NCBI GenBank assembly: GCA_040357565.1
Contig: JBDODJ010000041.1
Reading direction: 5' to 3' (one strand)
Length of the DNA stretch: 64,000 nucleotides
Source of the DNA: Cercozoa sp. M6MM
Taxonomy: Eukaryota > Endomyxa: Ascetosporea
Shown: positions 21,935 through 33,342 of the stretch, in pieces
Position numbering within the stretch: the stretch's first letter is position 1
Layout: every line of letters begins with the position of its first letter
The notes under the pieces: model-generated
What the model saw: only the letters and a program-made list of their open reading frames with translations
What the model was told of the DNA's origin: nothing
Database searches by the model: none
Program-made: the position numbers and the translations under genes

Positions 21935-24900
21935 ATGGGCGCTAAGCAGTCCAAGCGGCGTGAACCGCCTGAGGAGGTGAGTCTGTATTTTGGGGCCAGA
22001 TGTGGCTTGGGCGATTTGATTATTGGGACACAGGATGACGATCCGCAGCGGCCGGCCAAGGACCTCGAATCCTTCCTTTTGGACGACTCTAGGGTACTGC
22101 ATCAGTTAGAGGGTAACCTTGAGGGAGCATGACACTTCATACACAAGCAGACCGTGGCAGCACGTGAAGCCATGGCAGGTGCGCTGATCGGACTCGCCGT
22201 GGGTGACATGTGCGGCCTGCCTGCTGAGGGTTGGCTTGCTATTGCGCCCTCTCTTGAGTTTTTAAACCTTCCGTACACTGGTCTTCGCAGGAATGACATC
22301 AGGAGCAGCCATGCTGTATGCGCGCGCACTGCGCAAGCTCACGAGCGATCTGACGGCCTCATTGTCGTAGGGTTGTCTGTACACCAAAATACCGCAGCTA
22401 TCCTGTGTTTGTGTGTGTGTGTGTGTGTGTGTATGTGTGTGTGTGTAAATTTAGTGGTGACAATGCCCACGGCAACTCGGCTTTGCTGCCTGACGATTTA
22501 CATTTCCATCGAGGCTATCAGCAGGGTAGTTTGTACAGAGGGATACGTTTTTGTATAGACACCCCCTCTGCGTACAGGCAGTGGCGATGTTCCAATTGGA
22601 ATGGCATTCACTTGCGGCCGCACCATGTTGGCCTCGTCTGTGGAATACCCTTTGAGTACACTCGTGTTACAGTTTGTGCTGACGTGTTTGTCCAGTGAGT
22701 ACCGTCCCTATGTACTGCAGCTCCGCAGGAGGAAAGTATCGTCCGTGCGTTCACCTTGGGCTACCCGACGAGATACGGTGAACGCGGCGAGCGCACTGTC
22801 GCCTTTGGTCAGTACTCGGTAGGTCTACTTCCAACCTCTGCTCTGGTATCCTTCTAACCCAACTCTTCAGGGCGACACACAGTGCACACGCGAGCTGCTC
22901 ATCGCACTTATTCTGACCGACCGCCGCGTGCGCAAGCGTCTCGCGCGCAAGCGGCGTCGCCGACAGCGTCATGTGAAGCATGTATGTTTTTTCTCCTCCG
23001 CCTCGCCTTAGCTGATTGATACTAGTGGTGCAATTGTACCTTGTAAACAGGACCGTACAAAGAAGGAACTCTCATTGAACAGCGACGATAGTCTTGATTT
23101 GACCGAGTTGCTTGGACGGGTACGCTTCCTTCTCTCGAGTAATGGCTGTGTGTTGCTAGTGTGTGTGGGTGTGTGACTGTAGCCTCCACCTCAGCAGACT
23201 CGAACCGCCGACTCACCGCAGGCCATGTACGTCTTGTACGCTATGCCTAGACAGCGAAATAAAATGCCCAAACATACGCGCAGTACGCCAGTGCCGGAGG
23301 ACGATGACGAGATCAACCTGTCGACACGAGGTCTGGTCATTGCCAAGGTACTGTTCTGTCAACTGTATAGTTCTGTACAAATGGACCGTATACTTTGGTA
23401 AATGGACTGGTTGTGTGTCCGTTTGCAGGAAGGCTATTATTTCGAACCGGCAAAGTTCTTCGCGCGCCTGCGCTGGCTGCACCGACGCGAGCGCTTCGTG
23501 ATAAAGTGCGATCCCCCTTCCCCCCTCTCCCGTATCATTCTCTTCTGAGCAGAGATGAAGGCGCGCTGCGACTGCTGCGAGTGTTGGCGCGCAAGTCTCG
23601 CAAAGGTATTCAAGCAGTACAATGGGTGGGTGCAGTGGTCACTTGTCACTTGATGCGTGTGAATATACGCAGCGGACAAGCGACTGCGCGTATCGCGTGC
23701 GCTGCTGCTGGACAACTCTCCAGCCGTGCGTGCCATCGCAGTTGCCTTGTTCTGTCACGGCTCTGTGCGCACGGTACCTCCTGTCCCCTACTGCCTTACT
23801 GCCTACCCCTATTGTCTAACCGCTTGTCCTACTGCTTTAATACTTGTGGATAAACAGGTCCGGTCACTGGCGCGACACCAGGCACTCGTAACGCATCGGA
23901 ACGAACTGGCGCGTGCTGGGGCCATTGTGGTGGCGCTCGTAGTTTCCTTGGTACTGTTGTAGCCCTTTTGCTGTTTGGGTCTCCTTTATCCTTCCCCTGT
24001 GTGTGCAGTTGATGGCATCGCAGTGCGGTCTGTCGCAACTCGCGCAGAAACGCGGCTTTGTGCTGCTGTTGTTGCGCTCGCTGGACAACCACTCACGCAC
24101 CGTAGTCTTGTCCTACCCTCTATCGAACCAACTGTTTATACCGATTGATTCGACAGTACTTTGGCTCCTTCCTGGAAGAGGTGCAGCGCTGTCTGGCGCT
24201 GCCGATTCCCGCTGCATTGCGCAAGCTCGCCAATCTCAAAACCACCACCGATGATGACAATAATGTACTCCTTTTTGTGCCCTCTTTGTATACATGAATC
24301 CATGGACATCTGCAGAAGACAGACGTGGAGCCACTTGAGTCGGAGCGGCGCCCGACCGGCGCGATTCGATTGCCGTCTCACATTGTTCCGTACGCCGGCG
24401 TCGTTATCCTCCGTGCTTCTTTTTATTCCTGGCCTGGTGTGCAGGTCGGTGTGCTGGGCACTGTACAGTTTTCTGCGTTTTCCAAACGATTTTCTGGCGG
24501 CCGCGTCGCTTGCGCTGTCGGGTGGAGGCGACACTACCACGTGAGTAGCCACCTCTGTCCCTCTGCTGTCTCTGTGTCAAGGTGTACTAAAACTGGACTG
24601 ATGTAGAGCGTGCGCACTTACGTGTGCATTCAGTGGAGCTCATCTAGGTCTGCGTGCCGTGCCACCAGGTGCTTTCTTTTACTGGGCTATGGGTATGGTT
24701 ATGGGAGTAACAGATGTGAAATTACGTGGCTAGCCTTGGTGCGGCAACTGAACGATGGCGGTGAATGGCGTGCGCCGCAATTGCTCGCGCTACTTCGCTT
24801 GGTAGACACAGACGATGCGCTCCCTAATCTCAATACTGTGTACGATATCCTACAGGTACCGTCGTGGGCATCGGAAAGTTTCTCGGCGAAACTGCGCGAA

Positions 24901-25236
24901 CAGCTCGCGCAGGTGCAATTGGTACCATCGTGCTTTCTGCATTCCCTGCTCTACTCCAGGGTTACTTCAGGGTTACTTTGTACCTCTCTCGCTAGGCACT
25001 GCGTAAGGAGTCGCTTCTTGTCGACGTGGGTGACGAAGCTGGCAGTACGACGCGCTTTGGCGTGATTGGAAGTGACCCGGTCTACGACGAGAACGGCAAC
25101 ACTATCGCACTTCCTGTAGTTTCTGCTGCTCTCCCCTGTTGCTCGTTGTCAATATACTCTCTCTTTCCCTTGATTGGCGCAGAGAGACGTGTCGACAGTG
25201 CCGCGTATTCTAATCAGCAGTACACGCGAACGGTGA
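21935..25236 (+). CDS. Large ADP-ribosylglycohydrolase-family protein with N-myristoylation-type start
   Basis: ADP-ribosylglycohydrolases remove ADP-ribose from proteins, using two Mg ions held by two acidic motifs. ATG at 21935 gives MGAKQSKRREPPEE: Gly2 and Ser6 fit the N-myristoylation consensus and a basic patch follows, suggesting membrane tethering. After DDDPQRPAKDL come the family's opening block AGALIGLAVGDMCGLPAEG, then RAFTLGYPTRYGERG, GQYSGDTQCTRELLIAL (metal motif 1), DNSPAVRAIAVALFCHGSVR, LVTHRNELARAGAIVVALVV, SVCWALYSFLRFPNDFLAAA, LSGGGDTTTAACALTCAFSG (metal motif 2) and GAHLGLRAVPPALVRQLND. About 100 extra residues sit between motif 1 and the central block (LNSDDSLDLTELLG to PVPEDDDEINLST). 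The usual DDT and GGDTDT read SGDT and GGDTTT, so one metal-binding Asp is missing at each site. The stop is TGA at 25234-25236. Confidence 0.85.
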
Positions 25237-25689
25237 CACCAACCGAAACACACAATCACAAATGCATCAACAGTCACATCACAGTCACAGTCACAGTCAC
25301 GCATACAGTACCATAGACATCCGAAGCAGAGGCGAAAGTGCCCTCTATTATATAACATGGACAGTCACACTTAGCACCAACACAAGCACGCAACGGTGGG
25401 TTAAACCAAAATGTACCATAGTTTCGGCCCAGGCGTCGCCGTGTCGGTCGCGAGAAGTCCCTTACCTACGATACGATACATGAAGTTATTTAAGGACTAA
25501 AAAGTAGTATATCAGTTGTGTTAAGTGAACTAACTAAACTGGTAATGAATGTGCATCCGCGCCGATCGATCTTATGATACGGGAGAACTGAAGTCGAGTT
25601 TGCCGGATGCCGGATGCGATGCCGGAGCAATGTCAATCCGAAGCCTGAGCGCAGGACCCAAGGAAGGGACAAAGGACACACACGTGGAC
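25237..25689. other. Convergent intergenic region with CACAGT repeats
   Basis: About 450 bp between two convergent genes. Positions 25268-25310 are a degenerate (CACAGT)n run. No coding frame or RNA gene was recognised. It probably contains both 3' UTRs. Confidence 0.5.
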
Positions 25690-26817
25690 TTAGGCCTCAG
25701 TGGTAGGCTCCGGAGCCACGGCAGTGTCGGCCGGAGCGTCGTCCGAGCGAGTGGGCTCACTGCGCAGCAAGCAGGGTGTGGTGTGGTCTGTCATACAGAC
25801 CGCAGAGGGAACAGGAGACTTACGACGGCGGCGGCGAGCGGTCGCGCGGCGGCGACTGGCGGGGCGGCGTGGCGCTGCGCGAGCGGCGGTGCGAGCGCGA
25901 ACGGTCACGCGAGCGGTCACGGCCACGCGAGCGGTCGCGCGAACGGTCACGGCCGCCTCCGTAGCCGCCACCATAGCTGCTGCCCTGCGGACAGTTGCGC
26001 TTCTCGTGGCCCGACTCGCCACACTGGTAGCACTTGCCGCGCACTGTGTTGTATTATAAAGAAGATATAGAAGGGCTATCCGGGCGGACAGGGAAGAAAA
26101 CGTACTGTCGCCAGCCTCGCAGCGAGCAGCAATGTGACCCGGCTTGCCGCAGTTGTAGCACACGTCCTGCACACACACACACACACACCATATCTCGTGT
26201 ATACACACAGACAGAGTGAGCAAGCGGTACGCGGTCAGAGTGGCGGATGCGAGAGCCCGAACGCGAGCGCGAGCTACCACAAGAAACACCCACGTCGATA
26301 TGTGAGAAACAATCAAGGTGAGAAAAGCCTACTAGCGGCGTCCGCGCGGACGAGCGTACTCGACGGCAATGCGGCGGTCGTCGAGGTAGGTGCCGTCAAG
26401 CTCGCGCACGGCGTGACGCGCGTCGCTGCGGTGCTTGAACTCGACGTGCGCAAAGCCGCGGCTCATCTAAACAAAAACACACACACAGCACAAATGCACT
26501 CTATTTCAAATACACGTTTTGACGAGTGAGTACCATGCAGTCGACAACGCGACCGGCTTCCTTCTCAAGGTAGCGCACCCTGCGGGCCAGCAAACAAACG
26601 CATGCATCAACGAGGTTTTCCAGAAGTCAAGAAGGGCAGCATGGCACGATCACTCGCGCCAGCAACATCTCGCCCCGGCCAAGATCATTTGGATTTCCCA
26701 CACGAGCCCGCAAAACGTTCCCCACACGCTCGAAAGAAGCCACAGGCACACTTACAGATCGCGCTCCCGAGTATCGTAGCTCAAATTGCCGATGAAACAG
26801 CGGTACTCCTCAGGCAT
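25690..26817 (-). CDS. SR splicing factor: RRM + two CCHC zinc knuckles + RS domain
   Basis: A pre-mRNA splicing regulator, nuclear. ATG at 26815-26817 opens MPEEYRCFIGNLSYDTRERD (RNP2 = CFIGNL). Later exons give VRYLEKEAGRVVDCM and MSRGFAHVEFKHRSDARHAV (RNP1 = SRGFAHVEF), then DDRRIAVEYARPRGRR. A short RS exon (SRSRSGSRIRHSDR) precedes zinc knuckle 1 (CYNCGKPGHIAARC) and zinc knuckle 2 (CYQCGESGHEKRNC). The exon of 25820-26044 then carries RDRSRDRSRGRDRSRDRSRS-type dipeptides and SATPPRQSPPRD, and an acidic tail ends PTTEA at TAA (25690-25692). RRM plus two knuckles plus RS is the layout described for the plant RS2Z subfamily; animal SRSF7 has one knuckle. An RS domain here fits the intron-rich genome. 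Confidence 0.93.
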
Positions 26818-26907
26818 CTTGGTGATTCGTGCAAAAACCTCTTCACTACGGGTCGACTTTGAGCACTATGACACGTGCAAAAACCACTCCGCGGCCCTGG
26901 TACGCTG

Positions 26908-27483
26908 TTAGGCGCCGTAGGGCTCGACTCGAGTTTTTATTTTTTGTACTTGTTCCCGGCGTTCCGGGAAAATACAACAAACACTTTTTGTCAGGTTCAG
27001 CAAGAAGCCAAACTCGACGGTCGAGCTGCTGTCAGCAGGAAAGTCGAGGACATGCGTCTCTCCCGAGATCAACGCGGCGCCTTGGCATGAGCTTAGCGGC
27101 ACCTGCGAAGAGTCAAGTCGAACTTGATCACCACGAAAACCAGATCGAGAAACACAGATAAAACAAACCGGAACACTCGGCGGCTGCGGCGAGCCTGTAC
27201 ACTCGGCAAAGTCGGCACGCAGTTGGAACGCGATGGGCGATTTGGAGTCGAGACTAAAGTACAGCTGCACGAAAGTAGGTATGTATTTCGATCGGGTATC
27301 GATATCTATTGTGAGGTTTACGTAGGCCCGGTAAAACTCTGTGCTAAACCTATCCTCAGGCGGCAAAATCCGCGACTCCAGCAGCGTTAAGGCAGCATTC
27401 AAGGGCGCAGCCGCAACTTGTCCGAAAAAAGCAACAACAAAATGCAAGACGATCAATAAAACACAGGCCGCGTTGATGCTCAT
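26908..27483 (-). CDS. Small secreted protein, uncharacterised
   Basis: ATG at 27481-27483 starts MSINAACVLLIVLHFVVAFF, a clear signal peptide with likely cleavage after GQVAAA. The mature part of about 160 residues looks beta-rich: TEFYRAYVNLTIDIDTRSKY, IPTFVQLYFSLDSKSPIAFQ, CTGSPQPPSVPVCFICVS, HVLDFPADSSSTVEFGFLL. It includes several cysteines and two N-glycosylation sites (NLT). The whole 26908-27483 frame is open, so it may be a single exon. Alternatively the stretch 27110-27170 (donor-like GTTTGT, acceptor TTCGCAG) may be an intron. The family is not recognised. It is the nearest minus-strand gene to the SR protein, 90 bp upstream of it. Confidence 0.55.
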   Translation of the reverse strand: MSINAACVLLIVLHFVVAFFGQVAAAPLNAALTLLESRILPPEDRFSTEFYRAYVNLTIDIDTRSKYIPTFVQLYFSLDSKSPIAFQLRADFAECTGSPQPPSVPVCFICVSRSGFRGDQVRLDSSQVPLSSCQGAALISGETHVLDFPADSSSTVEFGFLLNLTKSVCCIFPERREQVQKIKTRVEPYGA

Positions 27484-27936
27484 TGGCAGCGCCACCGAGA
27501 GGGCTTCCGCGCACTCTAACACGCGCAGTTCTCGCGGCCGTGGCAATGGGCCGGTGCGGCACAGTGATCGCAGTGGCCAAGAAAGCAAGAGCACGATTTA
27601 CGTTTCAACTTTTCCGATCAGTTGGCCACTTATTGGCAGTTGTTCGTGTAAGTTGAGTCCTCAGAGGAAGCATGTGCTGTAGTCCCTCGGCATCATCGCG
27701 AACAACCGAACTGCCAGCAATAGATGATGCCCATCACTGATGCCTCGATGATGCGGTTCTCGTGTCCGAGAGAGGGCACTCGAACCCAAGCACCACGCCC
27801 GGCCACCTCAGGCCAGTACAAATAACAAAACGCTCGCTTTCGTTTAGTTGTTTAAATCACTCAAGTGGCGTTCCTTTCGGTTCGAGTTGTATTCGATTGC
27901 GAGGGACCAACCGAACAGGAAACTCAAACTGTCCGG
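27484..27936. other. Intergenic region between two minus-strand genes
   Basis: No supported gene. It contains a few GATGATGC repeats near 27720-27760 and must hold the promoter of the 27483 gene and the 3' end of the long upstream locus. Confidence 0.4.
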
Positions 27937-30900
27937 TCACTCATCGGTGGCCTGTCGCAGCACGAGCAGCGTGGCGGCCGGCACGTTGCTTTCGTCGTCT
28001 TCAAAAGGCGGTACTGTCGGTGTGCCTGTGTGTGCATAGACCATACAGGTAGAAGTACGTAGCTGGGTAGGTAGGTAGGTAGGTAGGTAGGTAGGTAGGT
28101 AGGTAGGTAGGTNNNNNNNNNNGTAGGTAGGTAGGTAGGTAGGTAGGTAGGTAGGTAGGTAGGTAGGTAAGTAGGTAGGTAGGTAGGTAGGTAGGTAGGT
28201 AGGTAGGTAGGTAGTGAGGTAGGTAGGTAGGTAGGTAGGTACCCAGCAAGGTACTGTCATGGAAGGGTGGTATCTCAGGCAGCCACGGAGTGTGCGTGTG
28301 TGCATGCGCAGAGGCATGCGAGTGACTCACGTGCGAGTGACTGGGCGGGAATAGCATGCCCATGGGCGGCACCACCATCGACGCTGCCGACGACGCCGAT
28401 ACGAGTCGCGGCGACACCATCGGCGACTCCAGCAGCGGCGCGATCATGTCATTCACGCGCTCCTCCAGTCCGCGCGGAGACGCCTCGCTCCCGAACAGCG
28501 ACGTCGCCGACGGCACCATCGGTTCGAACCGCGGCACCTGCGGGGTACGGGTAGGGAGAAAACGGTGGGTCGGGGGGGGGGGAAAAGGGGGGGGGTAAAA
28601 TGAGGGGCCTACCGGCATGTAAACACGGTCGAAGCGGCCACGTGAAAGACCGTTTTCGCCCTGCTCGAACTGCCGTTGTTGCTTCTCCTGTTGTTGTTTC
28701 TCTTGTTGTGTTTCGCTTTCTTGTTGTTCTTGTTGTTTTTCTTGTTGTTTCTCTTGTTGCTGCTGCTGCAGCAGGTGCTTCCGCGCGGCTGCCGGCGACG
28801 GCACGTGCCAGAAACGGCAGTCAGGTCGTCGGCACTGACTGCCGTAGCGACACACACGCAGCAGCGGACTCTCGCTCTTGTCCTCATGGCTACAGACACA
28901 ACTGTACCCAGTCCACTGGTACAGATGGACCCCAACGTGGAACCCAACGTAGACCCCAACGTGGACCACAGAGAGAGAGAGTGGTGGTACAGCGATGGGT
29001 CCGCTCGCTGAGGTGCCTGGATGCCGCTCGGCAGGTCGCTCGGGTGCAGGAAGGGACACGACGCGCCCTTGCGACACCGCGGGAAGAAACTGCACCTGTA
29101 TCACACACACACACATGGACTGTCTACACGGACCGTACACACGGACACACGGGTCCATTTGGTCCGTCCATCTGGTCGGTCCATTTTGATCCGTCCATTT
29201 GATCGGTCCATTTGATTGGTCCACTCGGACCAAAACAAAACAAAAAAACATACGCAGCCGCAAACGTCAGCGCCGGTCGCTGCGTGAGACTCTCCTGCTC
29301 GGCGTAGTCTGCCCTCTGTACCAGGGGGGGGGGGGGGCCACCGGGGGTAAAGATGATAAGGGGCAAAGGCTACCTGGTCGAGCGTGTCGTCGACAGTGTC
29401 CACCGCACTCGCAGTGTCGTTGTAGACTAGACACACCAGAGGGAAGATGGATGGGGGAAGATGGAGGAAGATGGGGTTAACATGGGAGATATGAGGGTAA
29501 GGGTAAGGGGGTAAAGGGGTGGGGGGGGGGTAAAACTACGCAGACTGCCGTCGCTCACGAGCGCGACGTCGGCGATGGTCAGCTCGTGCTCCTCGTCGCT
29601 CTCGGTCTCTGCGCCGACGCCGACGCTGCCCGTCTCGGCCGTCTCACTGCCGCCGTCTCGCGAGTCATCCCTGCCAGTAGGGAGGGTAAGGGGCAGGGTA
29701 AAGGGCAGGGTATAACGTAGGGTATAGAGGGCGGTAAATAGGGGTATAGAGGGCGGTAATGGGGGGGTAAAGAGGGGGTAAAACTACAGACGTCGCGAGC
29801 GCAGCTGCTGCACAAACGCCGTCAGATCGCTTTTGTTCTCACGACTGCGCGGTGCCTGTTTCCACATACGCGCGGACATACGCGCGGACAGACCGACACT
29901 CACACAAACACAGTTCCGCGCGGACACACAAGACAGACGTACGCGTTTCTTGCGCTGATTGGCGCTGCCCGAGAGGATCCAGTCGTCGTCGTCCTCGCGC
30001 GGCCGCTGCGTCCGCGCGGACGTCGGCGTTTCTCGCGCCACCGGCGTTTCTCCTTCTTCCGCTTGTTGTTGTTCCGCTTGTGGTTGTTGTTCCGTTTGTT
30101 GTTTTTGCTGCTGCTGTTGTTGTTGTTGTTTTTGCAGTTGTTGTTTCCGCGCGTGTTGCTGCCGCAGCTTCGCCAACGCCTCGCGCTGCCTCTGACGCAG
30201 GGGGGGGGGGTAAACAGGGGGGTAAAACTACCAGCATATCCTCGTTGCGACGACGCCGTTCGTTTTCAATCTCTCGTTGTTTTTGCTGTAGATTTTTTAT
30301 TTTGTATTTTCGCTCAACAGAAAATTACAACAACACGAAAAAAACAACACGAAAAAAACAACAACAATAACACGAAAAAACAACAAGAAAAAAACAACAA
30401 CAAGCAGCACCTTTTCTTCGGCCTTGCGGCGCTTGTCACGTGCCAGTTTGTCCAGTCGCAGGCGACGCTTCTGCTCCCTGCGCACGCGTCGCCGAAAAAC
30501 AACAATAAAAACCAACAACAACAAAACAACAACAACAACAAAACAACTACTACAAAACAACAACAATAAAACAACTACTACAAAACAACAACAATAAAAC
30601 AACAACAAAAAACAACAACAACAAACCGCAGCTGCTGCTGTCGTTGTTGTTGTTCCTCCTTGCGTCGCTGGCGCAGCTGCTCGAGCGCCTGGTCCGCCTT
30701 GGCGCCGCCCGACACGAGCACCGGCGCCGCGCCTGCTTTGCCCGGGGGGGGGGTAAGAGGGGGTAAGGAGGGGGGAAAAAGGGGGGGGGTAAAACTGGGA
30801 GGGGGGTAAAACTACCATGATGATGCCGACCCGACGCAGTGCGTTTGCGCGCGCCAAAGTGCGGCGCCTCGTGCTTGTCATCACTGTCACCGTCAGTGAC

Positions 30901-33342
30901 ACCGTGAGTGACACCGTCAGTGACACCGTGAGTGACACCGTCAGCAGTGACACCGTCAGCAGTGACACCGTCAGGCTTGTCGGTATCATCGGCATCACTC
31001 CTGTCGCTCTGCGCGTCCTTGTGGTCGTCGGTGTCGCAGGCGTGCTGCTCCAGCGTGGCACGCAGCTGCCGCAGTCGCTGCCGCACAAAGTCGGCCGTGG
31101 TGCGCACCTTCCGCGCGGACGTCTCGCTCGTCGCGGCGGCCGTCGTGGCGTCGGCCAGCCGCTCGCGGCGCTCCAGCAGCGCCGCCACCAGCTCAAAGTC
31201 CGCGATCGCGTGCGCCACTTGCTCCTGTGGCTCCCGCCAAAATACAAACACACAAACAGACATCGCCCACTCTGGCTGGTGTAGCCACCCACTCTGTAGC
31301 CACCGCACCCTTATTGTAGCCAGCATAAAGTACTACCTGCTGCACGAGGTACTCGGCGCGTTTGAACAGGTCGCTGCACTGGTCCACCAGCAGGTTGCGC
31401 TGTCGCACGGCACCCTCCGTGTCACCGTCAGTGGCCACGTGACCCTCAGTGGCCACGTGACCCTCAGTGGTGGCACCGTAGCGTGCCAGTGCGCACGCGC
31501 GCAGTGCTATCGCCACCGACACCTATGGACATACTTATACATATATATATATACTTATACATATATGTATATATATATACTATGATATATTCATATTCGA
31601 ACTAGCTGTACATTATGCACATAGAAGAATACAGAATATATCATTGTACAACAACCTGTCTTTGTATACACACGAGACCAAGACCAAGGAAGGAAAGAAC
31701 AAGCCACCTCGAACGCAACTTCGACATCGTCGTGCTGCGCGAAAAACACGCGACGCGACAGCGCCTGCTTTTCCGTACAAACAGGGGGTAAACAGGGGGG
31801 TAAACAGGGGGGTAAACAGGGGGGTAAACGGGGGTAAACACTCACTACCGAGGCCAAGGCGGCGTCAATGTCGGCCGTGCCGAAACAAGAGCGCCACAGC
31901 TTCCGCGCGCGCCACAGTCGCGCCTGTGTAGCCACATACACACAGGTACACCTCGGTCCAAATGGACCCATGTACAAACAAACCCATGTACAAATGGAAC
32001 CATGTGCAAATGGACCAATGTACAAATCGACTCGGGACAAGCCTACCTGCCAGAACGGCGCCAGTAACAGCGTCGGATGTCGCATCGAAAACAACTGCGG
32101 CAGCGGCAGCAGCAGTGCCTGCCAATGGGAGGTTAAGGGGCAAACAGGGGGGTANNNNNNNNNNNNNNNNNNNNNNNNNNNNNNNNNNNNNNNNNNNNNN
32201 NNNNNNNNNNNNNNNNNNNNNNNNNNNNNNNNNNNNNNNNNNNNNNNNNNNNNNCAGGGGGGTAAACAGGGGGGGCAACAGTGAGCAAACGGGGCGGGGG
32301 TAAACAGGGGGTAAACAGGGGGTAAGCAGGGGGTAAACAGGGGGTAAAAGCACAAGACACCTCGCAGAAAACGTCGCGTGGCAGAGCGTGCTGCTGCGGA
32401 ATCTCAAAGTCCTCGTCCGTCTCTGTATATGGCGGGGGGGGTAAACAGGGGGTAAACAGGGAGTAAACAGGGGGGTAAACAGGGGGTAAGCAGGGGGTAA
32501 ACAGGGGGTAAACAGGGGGGGGGGAAGGGGATAAAGGTACCCTCAACATCGACGCAGAGGTCGAACGTCGGATTGTCGCTCTCGAGGATGCGCACAATGA
32601 GACGCTTCAGGATGCGCGAGGCGCGTTCCAGGTCGCGCGCGTGCACTGCGTCCGATACCTAGCGGAGGGGTAAAATGGGGGGGTAAAATGGGGGAGGGGT
32701 AAAATGGGGGAGAGGTAAAATGGGGAAGGTGTAAAATGGGGAAGGTGTAAAATGGGGGGGGGTAAAATGGGGGGTAAAATGGAAGGTAAAATGGAAGGTA
32801 AATGGAAAGGTAAAATGGGGGGGGGGTAACATGGGGTAACATGGGGTAACATGGGGGTAAAAGGGTGGGCAAAAGGGGGGTAAAAGGGTGGGCAAAAGGG
32901 AGGGGGTAAAGCGAGCTAAAGCAGCACACCAGTCGCTCCAGATGCACGATGCCGTCGGTCCAGTCGCGCGCCTGCTGCCGACTCCGAGTCAGTGCTGTCG
33001 GTACAAATGGAGTACAAAATACACTGTACAAAATGGACGGTCCCAAATGGATGGTCCACAAATGGACGATACAGGTGGCTACAGAACGGACAAGGTTGTC
33101 TACCTAGCTGCGACTCGCGCTTCTTGAATCGCTCTAGTTCGGACTTGGCGCTGTTTAGTCGGGGATGGGGGTAAACAGGGGGGTAAATAGGGGGGTAAAC
33201 AGGGGGGTAATAGGGGGTAAACAGGGAGTAAACAGGTGGGGGGAAACAGGGACTGAACAGGGGGTAAAACGCACTCTTCGCGTATCTGCGCCTGTTTCTC
33301 CAATCGCTCACTGCAACAACACAAAAAAAATATGCCGTCCAT
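27937..33342 (-). CDS. Coiled-coil, Q-rich protein with tandem Nab2-type CCCH zinc fingers (downstream part of a giant locus)
   Basis: A chain of about 18 exons. Helical exons come first: VSDAVHARDLERASRILKRL, LLPLPQLFSMRHPTLLLAPF, LLVDQCSDLFKRAEYLVQQ, AIADFELVAALLERRERLAD. They are followed by charged and Q-rich coiled coil (KADQALEQLRQRRKEEQQQR, LARDKRRKAEEK, ALAKLRQQHARKQQLQKQ), then ESDEEHELTIADVALVSDGS. Two zinc fingers follow: CSFFPRCRKGASCPFLH (C-x5-C-x5-C-x3-H, near 29045-29095) and CRYGSQCRRPDCRFWH (C-x5-C-x4-C-x3-H, near 28815-28860). Such spacing is typical of Nab2/ZC3H14 poly(A)-binding fingers. A Q/E-rich stretch (QQQQQEKQQEKQQEQQ) and a His/Ser tail close the protein at TGA (27937-27939). 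Reading frame can be kept across 33.1-33.6 kb into the ankyrin exons upstream, so this may be one gene with the next feature. The start at 33342 (MDGIFFLCCCSE) is only one option. Confidence 0.55.
28057..28240 (-). repeat. (TACC)n tetranucleotide microsatellite with 10-N gap
   Basis: Reads GTAGGTAGG on the + strand, TACC in the sense of the surrounding gene, inside its last intron. Interrupted by N at 28113-28122. About 45 units are visible, so true length is unknown. Confidence 0.95.
29470..29785 (-). repeat. Intronic C-rich (sense) arrays
   Basis: On the + strand these read AGGGTAAGGGGGTAAAGGGG and similar; in gene sense they are TTTACCCC-type units. Two introns are involved, around the exon 29536-29670. 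Confidence 0.8.
30292..30625 (-). repeat. Intronic AAC/AACAAC arrays (GTT-rich in sense)
   Basis: Two introns flanking the exon at 30410-30480 are made almost entirely of AAACAACAACA-type units on the + strand. In sense they are long GTTGTTTT runs. Confidence 0.85.
30888..30975 (-). repeat. 12-bp coding repeat (GVT[A/T/H][D/G]-type)
   Basis: GTCAGTGACACC/GTGAGTGACACC units on the + strand, read in the minus-strand gene as alternating DGVT and HGVT tetrapeptides, ending GDSDDKHEAP. Confidence 0.85.
31530..31585. repeat. (AT)n-rich microsatellite
   Basis: ATATATATATACTTATACAT-type sequence in an intron of the minus-strand locus. Confidence 0.8.

Noticed and set aside
25268-25310. CACAGT repeat as a mobile-element end or att site
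   Set aside because: A short, degenerate tandem repeat without target duplication or an associated ORF.
28057-28240. CRISPR-like regular repeats
   Set aside because: A simple tetranucleotide without spacers. No array with unique spacers was found anywhere in the window.
28505-28535. tRNA-like TTCGAACC box
   Set aside because: Lies in a coding exon of the CCCH gene and has no acceptor stem or anticodon arm around it.
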